A stretch of DNA of 19,212 bases from Methanotrichaceae archaeon. GTDB lineage: Archaea > Halobacteriota > Methanosarcinia > Methanotrichales > Methanotrichaceae. A model generated the notes under the pieces. That model was not told the DNA's origin. It saw nothing but the letters and a program-made list of their open reading frames with translations, and searched no databases. The first letter of the stretch is position 1; every line of letters begins with the position of its first letter. Shown one piece after another: positions 7,823 to 14,561 of the stretch. Made by a program: the position numbers and the translations under genes. The stretch lies in assembly GCA_013329455.1 (NCBI GenBank), contig DUKF01000022.1, positions 1-19,212 of the forward strand. The letters are read 5' to 3'.

Positions 7823-9115
7823 TCACTGAGCGTTCAGGTACTCCCTCGGCCAGACCAGGTAGTCGGCGTACTCTGTAAAGACGCCGTCAACTCCGAGAAA
7901 AGCCTCAAAGATCTCGTTGCCCTCTTTTTCCAGGTCCAGATCCTCGAACTCATCGGGGTGGAGGAGCTTGGCCATGTAGATCATGTTGAAGAGGCTTCGA
8001 TCTGGAGGTCTGCCCCTGCAGTGAGGATAGAAGCAGTTGTAGACGTCTCCGTTCTGGACCGCGGCTATCGATTGCAGGTCAGGAGAGGTCAATACGAATT
8101 CGGTGGCGCCCTTGTTATCGGCACTGCTGCAAGAAACGAAGACGTAGTCCGGGTTCCAGGCGATGATCTGTTCGATCCCGACGTTTATGGTCGTTCCTTC
8201 GCACCCCTTTGCAACGTTGATCCCGCCGGCGATTTCTACGGGCTCATAATCGGTCTGGGTGCGGGTGAAGTCGCGTCCTTCCTTAGGATCGTAGAATCCC
8301 TTATAAGCGCCCCTCGGAGCGAAGTAGACCTTTGGCTTTTCGCTTTCGTCCAAATCGTCAGTGACCGATCTTATCATATCGATCTTTGACTCGACGAAAC
8401 CGATTAGCTCGTCTGCTTCCTCTTCTCTCTCCAGAAGGTCACCTATGACCTCGATCCGTTCGTAGAGGCCGTCATCGCGGCTGTATACCCAACCGTCTCC
8501 ACCGGCGACGACGCAGGGACAGCCCACCTTGCTCTCGAACTCCTCGATGTTGGTGGGGCTGGAGGTGATGATCACATCAGGATATAAGGAGGCCATCAGC
8601 TCGTAGTTAATCTCGTATCTTGTGCTGGTCTCCGGAAGGTCCGGCATCATCCCGTCGAGGACTGTCTGATAGCATTCCAGACATCCCTCATCGAAGACGC
8701 CGAAGTTGGTCGGACAGAGACACGACTTGACCGCCTGCTCAGAGGCTACGATCTTATCGCCCTCGCCGAGGGCGATGACGAGCCGACAATTGTCAGGGGC
8801 TCGGGTGATGATCCTCTCCACGGGCTTGTAGATTGTCACCTCTCGATCTTCGGTGTCGATTATCGTCCTAGGATAGTTCTCGTTAATGTGCTCGATTTTC
8901 TCAAGCTCCTCGGAGGTGATCGTCCCATCGTCGTAAGACTCCTCGGCAGCCTCCAGCTCCTCGTCTGATACGATCATGTCGCCATCGAGGTCGCCAGGAA
9001 CCACCACTGAGAGGGCGAACGCTGGCGAGAATGAGAGCGAGAACGAGATCGCCAAAAGCATGAGAAAGGGCAATCTTATAATTTTGCTCGTATTTTTACA
9101 CACTATAATCATCAT
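7823..9115 (-). CDS. Exported substrate-binding protein with EF-hand segment, BtuF/FecB class (copy 1)
   Basis: A 430-residue paralogue of the next gene and first gene of the operon. After the signal peptide (hydrophobic core about 14-34) comes an extra segment absent from copy 2. It holds an EF-hand/dockerin-like loop, DLDGDMIVSDEE at about 42-53, then a second weaker one (YDDGTITSEEL), suggesting calcium binding. The periplasmic-binding domain follows (ENYPRTIIDTEDREVTIYKPVERI). The Cys insert is conserved in pattern (C132, C134, C145, C148) with a longer loop, and CFYPHC is at 361-366. A region shared with copy 2 reads KGFYDPKEGRDFTRT. The ATG at 9115 or the next one (9112) is preceded by GGCGGT; a TTG at 9127 is possible. 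It probably binds the same ligand class as copy 2, with different affinity or form. Confidence 0.92.
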   Translation of the reverse strand: MMIIVCKNTSKIIRLPFLMLLAISFSLSFSPAFALSVVVPGDLDGDMIVSDEELEAAEESYDDGTITSEELEKIEHINENYPRTIIDTEDREVTIYKPVERIITRAPDNCRLVIALGEGDKIVASEQAVKSCLCPTNFGVFDEGCLECYQTVLDGMMPDLPETSTRYEINYELMASLYPDVIITSSPTNIEEFESKVGCPCVVAGGDGWVYSRDDGLYERIEVIGDLLEREEEADELIGFVESKIDMIRSVTDDLDESEKPKVYFAPRGAYKGFYDPKEGRDFTRTQTDYEPVEIAGGINVAKGCEGTTINVGIEQIIAWNPDYVFVSCSSADNKGATEFVLTSPDLQSIAAVQNGDVYNCFYPHCRGRPPDRSLFNMIYMAKLLHPDEFEDLDLEKEGNEIFEAFLGVDGVFTEYADYLVWPREYLNAQ

Positions 9116-9139
9116 TATACCGCCCAATTTACGACTTAG

Positions 9140-9180
9140 TTTTACGAACTCAAAAAAGATTCGTTCTATTTATTATTGTT
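9140..9180 (-). promoter_or_regulatory. Candidate promoter of the transporter operon
   Basis: On the minus strand, AATAAATAG (9166-9174) sits in an AT-rich stretch, with purine-rich sequence just upstream as expected for a BRE/TATA pair. Transcription would begin near 9142, leaving a leader of about 27 bases before the first binding protein. This is read by eye; the same AT-rich block could serve the plus strand. Confidence 0.35.
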
Positions 9181-9298
9181 GGTATGAAAAATATGAATAA
9201 AATCATTAGAAAGGAGTGATAACGACCGCCAAAGATGAACATCTGGGACGAATATACAAAAAAGTGATGGAAAATGAGACGTGAGAAAGACGAGAACG

Positions 9299-9323
9299 AA
9301 GCATCTGACGATGCCTCTTTTTC
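9299..9323 (+). terminator. Candidate terminator of a short plus-strand transcript
   Basis: GCATC (9301-9305) and GATGC (9310-9314) form a stem around TGAC, followed by CTCTTTTT. No annotated plus-strand gene lies upstream, so it would end an unknown short RNA, or be fortuitous. Confidence 0.35.
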
Positions 9324-9413
9324 AGCCCTGAGCCGTCTTTCCCATGATCCAAATAAGCGATATCGTCAGATTCGATCGTTCATTCCTGTCGTATTTTTTT
9401 GTCGAGCAGCATC

Positions 9414-9974
9414 TCAGCGTCCCTCTCGGCCAGATCCGGGATAGGCGGGATGGGTGTAGCAAACTCCATCAGGCCCCAAGATCATTGACATCGGCTTTGC
9501 GCTCTCAAAGTCCATCCCACCCCTCTCGTCGAAGAAGCTGTCGTTTCCTTCCAGATGGACGACCTTCCCCACGATCAGGGAGTACTTCTCCCTCAGGATC
9601 TCCTCGACAAGTTTGCACTCCATCCAGGCGATGCAGCCATCGATTCCTGGGGGCTTCACCTTCACCGAGGGCCGGGGCAATAGATCGGCCTCTTCGAACT
9701 CGTCGGCCTCGGGTGGGAAGCTCTTCGCACATATCTCGACCACCTCAACCATATCGACAGAGGGGATGTTGACAACGAACTCGCTGGTATCCCGGATGTT
9801 GTCGAGGGTATCTCGCTTCAGCCAGGAGGCGATCAGGATCTCGTCCAGGGGCCTCAAAATCGGCATAATGCAGCCCCAGGGTGCGGCGTTTCTGACGCCG
9901 TCCTTCGATACCGTCGATATGAGCACGACTGGCATCGGCAAGACTTGGCTCCTCATATTCGGTTTAAGCATCAT
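9414..9974 (-). CDS. Flavin reductase-like (flavoredoxin-type) FMN-binding protein
   Basis: A 186-residue protein of the flavin reductase-like family with a split-barrel FMN fold. The typical N-terminal signature is visible: a Pro-Val-Val-Leu-Ile-Ser strand, then SKDGVRNAAPWGCIMPI near 23-41, then SWLKRDTLDNIRDTSEFVVNIPS. The N-terminus has two consecutive ATGs (9974, 9971), and GTGA lies upstream; a TTG at 9980 is the alternative. Related methanogen and sulfate-reducer proteins shuttle electrons or reduce flavin or ferric chelates. It is co-directional with the transporter operon but separated by about 300 bases, so it probably has its own promoter. A role in reducing an imported metal is inference only. 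Confidence 0.88.
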   Translation of the reverse strand: MMLKPNMRSQVLPMPVVLISTVSKDGVRNAAPWGCIMPILRPLDEILIASWLKRDTLDNIRDTSEFVVNIPSVDMVEVVEICAKSFPPEADEFEEADLLPRPSVKVKPPGIDGCIAWMECKLVEEILREKYSLIVGKVVHLEGNDSFFDERGGMDFESAKPMSMILGPDGVCYTHPAYPGSGREGR

Positions 9975-9981
9975 ATTCAAT

Positions 9982-10012
9982 CACATGTCAAATGTTTGAT
10001 GTGAATTAATAA
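9982..10012 (-). promoter_or_regulatory. Operator-like inverted repeat and TATA-like box of the flavoredoxin gene
   Basis: TCAAA (9988-9992) and TTTGA (9995-9999) form a dyad around TG, flanked by CACA (9982-9985) and TGTG (10000-10003), eight bases before the ATG. On the minus strand TTATTAATTC (10012-10003) could be the TATA element. The overlap of dyad and promoter suggests repressor control. Confidence 0.4.
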
Positions 10013-10230
10013 GAATTGCTGTTCCCAGATGGCGACGAAATCCGTGCATTTGATCCACTATACCTCTTCACGTCGACGAAAGAGAGCCTGTTCAGGGCGA
10101 TCGGAATGTCGAGAGCCATATCGTTGTGGATTTAGTAGAAGGTCGACCTGGCCTCATGCCTCTTCTTCGGCCTCCGTCTACCTGCTCTTCCAGAAACCTC
10201 TCGCTCTGGGGAGTGCCCCTCTTCTGCCAT
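10006..10230 (-). pseudogene. Possible remnant of a small gene, frame-broken
   Basis: Two adjacent minus-strand frames (10230-10132 and 10119-10006) give protein-like sequence but are in different frames and lack ribosome sites. Together they would be about 70 residues. The first is basic and Glu/Arg-rich; the second contains DIPIALNRLSFVDVKRYSG. No family is recognised, and it may be nothing. Confidence 0.2.
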
Positions 10231-10263
10231 TTTATCCGAGGCGGATCGTCCAAAAGTATGAAC

Positions 10264-10279
10264 CATTTTAATTAAAATG
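10264..10279. promoter_or_regulatory. Perfect 16-base palindrome upstream of the FmdE-like gene
   Basis: CATTTTAATTAAAATG is its own reverse complement. It lies about 30 bases upstream of the candidate TATA box of the FmdE-like gene and could be a dimeric regulator site, for example for a metal-responsive regulator. AT-richness raises the odds of a chance palindrome. Confidence 0.4.
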
Positions 10280-10300
10280 TTGATTAATATGAACTTCAAT

Positions 10301-10317
10301 CGAAAAAGTTATAACCA
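10301..10317 (+). promoter_or_regulatory. BRE/TATA promoter of the FmdE-like gene
   Basis: CGAAAAAG followed by TTATAACC matches the archaeal arrangement of a purine-rich BRE next to a TATA box. Transcription would start near 10340, giving a leader of about 60 bases before the ATG at 10401. Confidence 0.5.
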
Positions 10318-10400
10318 ATTTGGTATCACTCTTGTCGTCTTGCGTAGCATTAATTCATAGATCGCAAGTCAAGTTTCGAACAACAGGTGATAATGTGAAA

Positions 10401-11432
10401 ATGGATCGATTTGCAGTGACGATTCTGCTCCTTATGGTCCTGGTGCCGGGAACGGCCTTGGGCGATGGGGCAGAGATGTACCAGCTGGGCGCGGACGCAA
10501 CAAACTACGCCATGGAAGAGCTGGGATTCGAGAAGGGTGATTTGAACGTGCTGGCCCTTACCAACGCTGGCTACCCGGTAATAGACGGCATGACCACCGA
10601 TATGTGCCTGGATGCGGTGATGGAAGTATCCGGCTGCACTCCGGGAAAAGAGAACCTGATCAACATCCTGAGCCCTCCCTGGAAGCCGCTGTGGTTTGGC
10701 TTTTTCAACAATAACACTGGCGAAGCGGTCTACATGAAGGTGAACGCAAATGCCACCGGTTTCGAAGTCCAGGAGAAGGACGAGATCGACGCCGACTACG
10801 TCTTGGCCAACGTCGACACTTGGGAGCCGGGCGTCTTCGGCCACATGATGCCCATCGCCAACATCTGGGCCCACGAGAAAACCCCCAACGTATTCATGAA
10901 AGCGGTCTGCTTGCACGACCACATCTGCCCTGGGGTATCCAGCGGCTTTTTGGAGGCGAGGTACGTTGAGGACGAGCTTCCCATAACCGACCCCAACAAC
11001 CAGAGCTACAAGGTGATAGCCTGTCCCAACTGGTGCAAAGATGACTACTTCCAGGTGGCCTGGGACTGCACCCCAGGAAAGAAGGGAATGTACGTCAAAT
11101 ACCTCACCGCAGACGAGACCAGCTCCCTGACGAAGAAGTACGGCACCAGAGTCGCCGGGATATTCATCCGGTGGGACGGATCTTCCAATTCAGGCGACGG
11201 TCTCGTGCTGGGATTCGATTTTGACAAGGCCGGGAATATGAGCAACATAGACACCTGGCCGAGCTGGGCCTACAGGCTGAAGGAAGACCAAGTGCTGATG
11301 GACGCAGCCGATTCCCCAGAGGACTTCGTCTCCACCATCAAGGAGTTCCATCTGGAGAGCATGAGCGAACTGCAAGCTCTGCAGGGAGCTGGTGTCAACC
11401 CGCTGAAGGTGCTGGGTGTGGAGTCTGGCTAA
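10401..11432 (+). CDS. Exported FmdE-family protein with two FmdE-like modules
   Basis: A 343-residue protein with a clear signal peptide (MDRFAVTILLLMVLVPGTALG), so it acts outside the membrane. The C-terminal module has the FmdE hallmark C170-LHDHICPG (His172, His174, Cys176), then a WCKDDYFQVAWDCTPGKKGM segment (from 211). The N-terminal module has the matching MCLDAVMEVSGCTPGKENL segment (68-86) but no HxHxCPG motif, so it looks like an incomplete duplicate. FmdE is named after a protein encoded with formylmethanofuran dehydrogenase, but the secretion and lack of fmd/fwd neighbours argue against that role. The His/Cys set suggests a metal site. The ATG at 10401 follows AGGTGAT; a GTG at 10395 is possible. 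Its position next to the metal-type importer suggests ligand capture or processing (inference). Confidence 0.85.
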   Translation: MDRFAVTILLLMVLVPGTALGDGAEMYQLGADATNYAMEELGFEKGDLNVLALTNAGYPVIDGMTTDMCLDAVMEVSGCTPGKENLINILSPPWKPLWFGFFNNNTGEAVYMKVNANATGFEVQEKDEIDADYVLANVDTWEPGVFGHMMPIANIWAHEKTPNVFMKAVCLHDHICPGVSSGFLEARYVEDELPITDPNNQSYKVIACPNWCKDDYFQVAWDCTPGKKGMYVKYLTADETSSLTKKYGTRVAGIFIRWDGSSNSGDGLVLGFDFDKAGNMSNIDTWPSWAYRLKEDQVLMDAADSPEDFVSTIKEFHLESMSELQALQGAGVNPLKVLGVESG

Positions 11433-11442
11433 AAACCGATTC

Positions 11443-11486
11443 GAGGATGAGGTCATCGACTATCCTCTCCTCTTTTTCTTTTTTCT
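11443..11486. terminator. Bidirectional terminator between convergent genes
   Basis: GAGGAT (11443-11448) pairs with ATCCTC (11462-11467), with an inner GTC/GAC pair around ATC. On the plus strand it is followed by CTCTTTTTCTTTTTT, ending the FmdE-like transcript. On the minus strand the same stem is followed a few bases later by TTTTT (11435-11431), which would end the marker-protein operon. Confidence 0.65.
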
Positions 11487-11508
11487 CCATCCATTACTGT
11501 TGACGGTC

Positions 11509-12324
11509 TCAGCGCCCCTTCATCGCCACAAGGGCGCTGGCGAGCATGATCGGCCCCACAAAGCTCTTTCTCGCACGGCTAGAATCGACGAAGACCGGGT
11601 CCATGATCACCGGAGCGCCGAAGCCCTTCGCTCCGGAGAGGAGCATCAAAGTGCGGAATATCAGGTTTCCGGATATCCCGTCAGGGGCAACGATCAGATC
11701 GTCGCCGCGACAGGTCTCGATCAGAATGCCCCTGTGTTCGGCCCGGACGCCGGCATCCCGAGCGAGCCTTGCCACCAGCTCCGCCTCGGCGAGGGTTCTG
11801 TCGACCCTATCACTTCGGCCCAGGTCCTCCATCCTCCCTCCGGAGAGGATCGAGACTTTGGGGTCGATATCCATCGCCTTGAGGTACTCGGCCCCCAGGA
11901 CCGCCAGGTTCAGTCGGTTGGAGATCGAGTCGCCCTCGTCTATCCCGACGGGGGCGAGAAAGAAGCTCCACTCGGGAAGGGCGAGAAGGGATAGCCGCCT
12001 CACCCTCACATCGAAGGTCTTGGCGATGTTTTTCATGACTTTGGTGGCCGAGAGGTTTCCCCTCACCGCCCCGTCTATCTCGCCCTTTTCCAGGAGGTTC
12101 ACCAGGGCCGAGGCGGGATCTTCCGTGCGGATCAGTTCCAGCTCTGGCTCGATGTCGCAATCGTGGCCGTGGCCGGGATCGCCCACGATCACGATCTTGG
12201 CATACTCGGAGGCGACCTCGATCCCCGCGAGGAGGTCCGCGCCGCCTCCGTTGACGCCGATGCCGATCTTGGCCCGACGGCCATTTGCGGCCCGCTCCAT
12301 CCGGTCCACGAACCCAGCTTTCAA
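11509..12324 (-). CDS. mtxX: Methanogenesis marker protein 4 (MtxX family)
   Basis: A 271-residue protein recognised as the MtxX/marker 4 family, which is distantly related to phosphate acetyl/butyryltransferases. Visible features are RRAKIGIGVNGGGADLLAGI at the N-terminus, GEIDGAVRGNLSATKVM (about 81-97), SILSGGRMEDLGRSDRVD, and a C-terminal stretch with DGISGNLIFRTLMLLSGAKG. The family was first described as a methyltransferase-related subunit; its biochemical role remains unproven. The TTG start is supported by AAGGTGAT five bases upstream, which lies over the end of marker protein 2. The gap between the two genes is only four bases, so they are translationally linked. It is last in the operon, before a shared terminator. 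Confidence 0.9.
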   Translation of the reverse strand: MKAGFVDRMERAANGRRAKIGIGVNGGGADLLAGIEVASEYAKIVIVGDPGHGHDCDIEPELELIRTEDPASALVNLLEKGEIDGAVRGNLSATKVMKNIAKTFDVRVRRLSLLALPEWSFFLAPVGIDEGDSISNRLNLAVLGAEYLKAMDIDPKVSILSGGRMEDLGRSDRVDRTLAEAELVARLARDAGVRAEHRGILIETCRGDDLIVAPDGISGNLIFRTLMLLSGAKGFGAPVIMDPVFVDSSRARKSFVGPIMLASALVAMKGR

Positions 12325-12328
12325 ACGA

Positions 12329-13291
12329 TCACCTTATGCCCGTGATCACTTCGCGCTTGAAGTCGAAGAGGACGGCCTTTTCCCCGCCGGAGACGATCTC
12401 CAGGCGCCGCTCCTTGGTCACCCGGCCGATGACAGCGGCTGTAAGGCCCCTGTCTCTGAATACCCGGGCGACCTCTTCGGCCTTCTTTGGCGGAGCTGTA
12501 ACGACAAATCCCATCCCTGGGTACATCTTCTGCCAGCTCGCCATATCCATGCCCTCGGGCTTGGGCAGGAAATCGAGGTCGACGACCGCGCCCGTGTGGC
12601 TTGACTCCAGAAGCATCCCCAGGGTTCCGAGCATTCCAGGGTTACTGATGTCCTTTCCCGCGGTGACAAGATTCCGTTCCCCAAGCTCACGCATCGATCC
12701 GAGCTGACGAAGGAGAGTTTCCCGGTCCTTGAAGCTCGTCGAATCCCAGTTGATCTGGAAGCTCGGGTGGACCATTCCGTCGAGATCGACCCCGACGACT
12801 ATCGAGTCGCCGGGCTTCGCCGTGCTGCTGAGGATCATAGCCCCCTTCTTAGCCTTGCCTAGGATCGCAACGTCCAGAGAGCTGTAAGGGGTGTCTGGAT
12901 GGAAGTGGCCCCCGATTATCGGCACCCTGAACTTCTCGATACCCTTCTTTAGGCCCCGGAGCACGTTTTCTGTCAGATCTGGTGAGTCGGCGGAGAAGAC
13001 GTCCACCATTGCCACGGGCCAACCTCCCATCGCCGCGATGTCGTGAACGTTCACCAAAACTGCGCAGTAGCCTGCCCACTCGGCGTCGGCCTCCAGCAGT
13101 CTGCTCCAGATTCCGTCAGCCGCGAGAAGCATCACCTCGTCGCCGTCGTCGATGACCGCCGCGTCCTCCCCAAAAGAGGCTATGATCAGGTCCGAGTCCA
13201 CAGGAAAGTGCTGGACCAGATCGCCGATGGCCTTCTTCCGGGTTATGCCCACAAACCCGCGAAGCTCGGCCGCTAGAGACTCAAGGTTCAT
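12329..13291 (-). CDS. Methanogenesis marker protein 2 (AIR synthase-like)
   Basis: A 320-residue protein of the PurM/ThiL (AIR synthase-related) superfamily, identified as marker protein 2. N-terminal ATP/metal-site features are visible: GEDAAVI at 41-47, AADG at 57-60, NVHDIAAMGGWP at 81-92 and GGHFHP at 127-132. The C-terminal AIRS domain includes the Gly-rich segment SNPGMLGTLGMLLESS. Family relatives use ATP to phosphorylate or activate substrates; the substrate here is unknown. It is found in methanogens, and the pairing with marker 4 supports the call. The ATG at 13291 has only a distant GAGGG. On the minus strand CTATTTTTC lies about 25 bases before it, so a near-leaderless start from its own promoter is possible. 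Confidence 0.92.
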   Translation of the reverse strand: MNLESLAAELRGFVGITRKKAIGDLVQHFPVDSDLIIASFGEDAAVIDDGDEVMLLAADGIWSRLLEADAEWAGYCAVLVNVHDIAAMGGWPVAMVDVFSADSPDLTENVLRGLKKGIEKFRVPIIGGHFHPDTPYSSLDVAILGKAKKGAMILSSTAKPGDSIVVGVDLDGMVHPSFQINWDSTSFKDRETLLRQLGSMRELGERNLVTAGKDISNPGMLGTLGMLLESSHTGAVVDLDFLPKPEGMDMASWQKMYPGMGFVVTAPPKKAEEVARVFRDRGLTAAVIGRVTKERRLEIVSGGEKAVLFDFKREVITGIR

Positions 13292-13358
13292 TAATTATTA
13301 AGAACCCTCTGGAGAAAAATAGGTGACGGTGTGAAACGAATCCAGGAAAAGAATGGAC

Positions 13359-14321
13359 CTAGACTTCGTCCTTCCGGTCGCCTGTGCCGATCCCAAAGAC
13401 CTGTTCCAGGGAGTCGAGGGCCTTATCCTGAACCATCGATGGGCACTTCACACAGGCCTCCTGGAGATGCTCGACCGCCCGAATGTTGCCGATCTCGCCC
13501 AAGCTCCAGGCAGCCCAGGCCCTGATCTCCTCGTCGTCCTCGCCGAACATCACCTCAACCAACCGATCGAGGGCGTCCTCAAGGCCAATCTCTCCGAGGG
13601 TCGTGACCGCCGTGAGCCTTACCTGGGGGTGCTCGTCCTTGAGAAGGTGCAGAGCCATCCTGCAGGCCACTTCACCACCGACGGAGGCGAGAGACTTGGC
13701 CGCGGTCATCCTGACGACGTGGCTTTGATCTTCCAGGGCAGGCCTGAGAAGCGGTGCAGATTCGGGCGTTCTCATCTCCCCGAGAGACCAGGCGACTCTC
13801 CTTCTCAGCTCCGGGTCGTCATCTTCGATCAAAGATGCCACCATTTCGATCGATTCTATGCACCGGAGACGGCCAAGGCCCACCACCGCCATTTGTTTCG
13901 TCTCCAGGTCGGGCTCTTCGAGAAGCTCCATGAAGGCGTCGGAAGCTCCAAAGGCCACAAGGGCGAGGGAGGACCTCAGCCTCACTTCCCTGGACTGGTC
14001 CGAAACAAGAGACCTGGCGAGGACTGGGATCGCTCGAGGGTCGCCGATCGCCTCCAGGGATGAGGCTGCCCACTCCCTGACAGAAGGGTCTTCGTCTTCC
14101 AGAAGGGCCTTGGCCAAAGGGTCGAGGGCTCTGACGTCGCCGATCTTTCCCAGGGCCCAGGCCGACTTGAACCTCACCTGGGGTTCCGGATCCCTCTCCA
14201 ACGCCTCCAGGAGAGGTGCTATCGCTTCGCCGCCCTCCTCCACCAGCTTCCAGGCGGCGCTCTGCCTCTCGAAGTAGTCGTCGCTGCCGAGCATCCGAAC
14301 CAGTTCTGAAAGGGACTGCAT
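13359..14321 (-). CDS. HEAT-repeat (PBS-lyase-like) protein
   Basis: A 320-residue protein made almost entirely of about ten HEAT repeats of roughly 30 residues. Repeat cores read VRFKSAWALGKIGDVRALDPL, VREWAASSLEAIGDPRAIPVL, LRRRVAWSLGEMRTPESAPLL and IRAWAAWSLGEIGNIRAVEHL. There is no signal peptide, membrane segment or catalytic motif, so it is presumably a cytoplasmic binding scaffold. The ATG at 14321 has GGAG about ten bases upstream; a TTG at 14330 is the alternative. Marker protein 2 starts 67 bases after its stop in the same direction, so they may share a transcript. Although the repeats resemble phycocyanobilin lyase, that function makes no sense in a methanogen. Its partner is unknown. 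Confidence 0.9.
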   Translation of the reverse strand: MQSLSELVRMLGSDDYFERQSAAWKLVEEGGEAIAPLLEALERDPEPQVRFKSAWALGKIGDVRALDPLAKALLEDEDPSVREWAASSLEAIGDPRAIPVLARSLVSDQSREVRLRSSLALVAFGASDAFMELLEEPDLETKQMAVVGLGRLRCIESIEMVASLIEDDDPELRRRVAWSLGEMRTPESAPLLRPALEDQSHVVRMTAAKSLASVGGEVACRMALHLLKDEHPQVRLTAVTTLGEIGLEDALDRLVEVMFGEDDEEIRAWAAWSLGEIGNIRAVEHLQEACVKCPSMVQDKALDSLEQVFGIGTGDRKDEV

Positions 14322-14471
14322 GCCCGCCAATCTCCGGCTTCTCGTCCTTTAAGGTTTGCCCGAACCTAGAATCGCCATCTTGGTCTTGGTCCTGACAGAA
14401 GAGGCCGTTTTAAAATCCCGAATCCGAGCCCAAAGGTCTCCGAGGTCTGGACGGAATCTCATGCTAAATCG

Positions 14472-14504
14472 TTATATCTATCTTCTGTTAAGATGAATAT
14501 AAAT
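14472..14504 (+). promoter_or_regulatory. Candidate promoter of the PAS histidine kinase
   Basis: Two TATA-like elements lie in tandem, TTATATCTA (14472-14480) and AATATAAAT (14496-14504). Either would give a leader of roughly 130-160 bases that includes the CTTTGAGATT repeats. Read by eye only. Confidence 0.4.
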
Positions 14505-14561
14505 CTCAGTAAGATCGGAAAGATTTCTAAGACCATAGAGTCTGGCATAGACGTCATAAGT

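Larger units (their letters stand above)
9128..9413. other. Intergenic region upstream of the transporter operon
   Basis: No convincing gene. It holds the candidate operon promoter and, on the plus strand, an AAGGAG motif (9211-9216) and two very short open frames (9216-9284, 22 residues from a GTG; and 10 residues from the ATG at 9235). Neither frame has a ribosome site at normal spacing. A hairpin plus T-run at 9299-9323 could end a short plus-strand RNA. A second T-run lies at 9394-9400. A small RNA is possible but unproven. Confidence 0.4.
9975..10400. other. Divergent intergenic region between the flavoredoxin and FmdE-like genes
   Basis: About 425 bases between divergently transcribed genes. 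The two ends are AT-rich promoter zones with dyads (listed separately). The GC-richer middle (about 10020-10260) looks like decayed coding DNA: on the minus strand, 10132-10230 encodes 32 residues from an ATG (MAEEGHSPERE...) and 10006-10119 encodes 37 residues (MALDIPIALNRLSFVDVKRY...), in different frames and without ribosome sites. An 80-codon plus-strand frame (10029-10271) has biased, unconvincing composition. I recognise none of these. Confidence 0.4.

Noticed and set aside
10029..10271. 80-codon plus-strand frame in the spacer
   Set aside because: Composition is Ser/Arg/Pro-rich without any pattern; no ribosome site precedes it and it runs into the promoter zone of the next gene.
10320..10400. 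Upstream TTG start for the FmdE-like gene
   Set aside because: It would put 27 residues before an obvious signal peptide; the ATG at 10401 has a good ribosome site and begins the signal peptide directly.
10401..11432. Functional subunit of formylmethanofuran dehydrogenase
   Set aside because: The protein is exported, is built of two modules, and no fmd or fwd genes are present; only the family name links it to that enzyme.
13359..14321. Phycocyanobilin lyase activity for the HEAT-repeat protein
   Set aside because: The similarity is to the repeat architecture only; methanogens make no phycobiliproteins.
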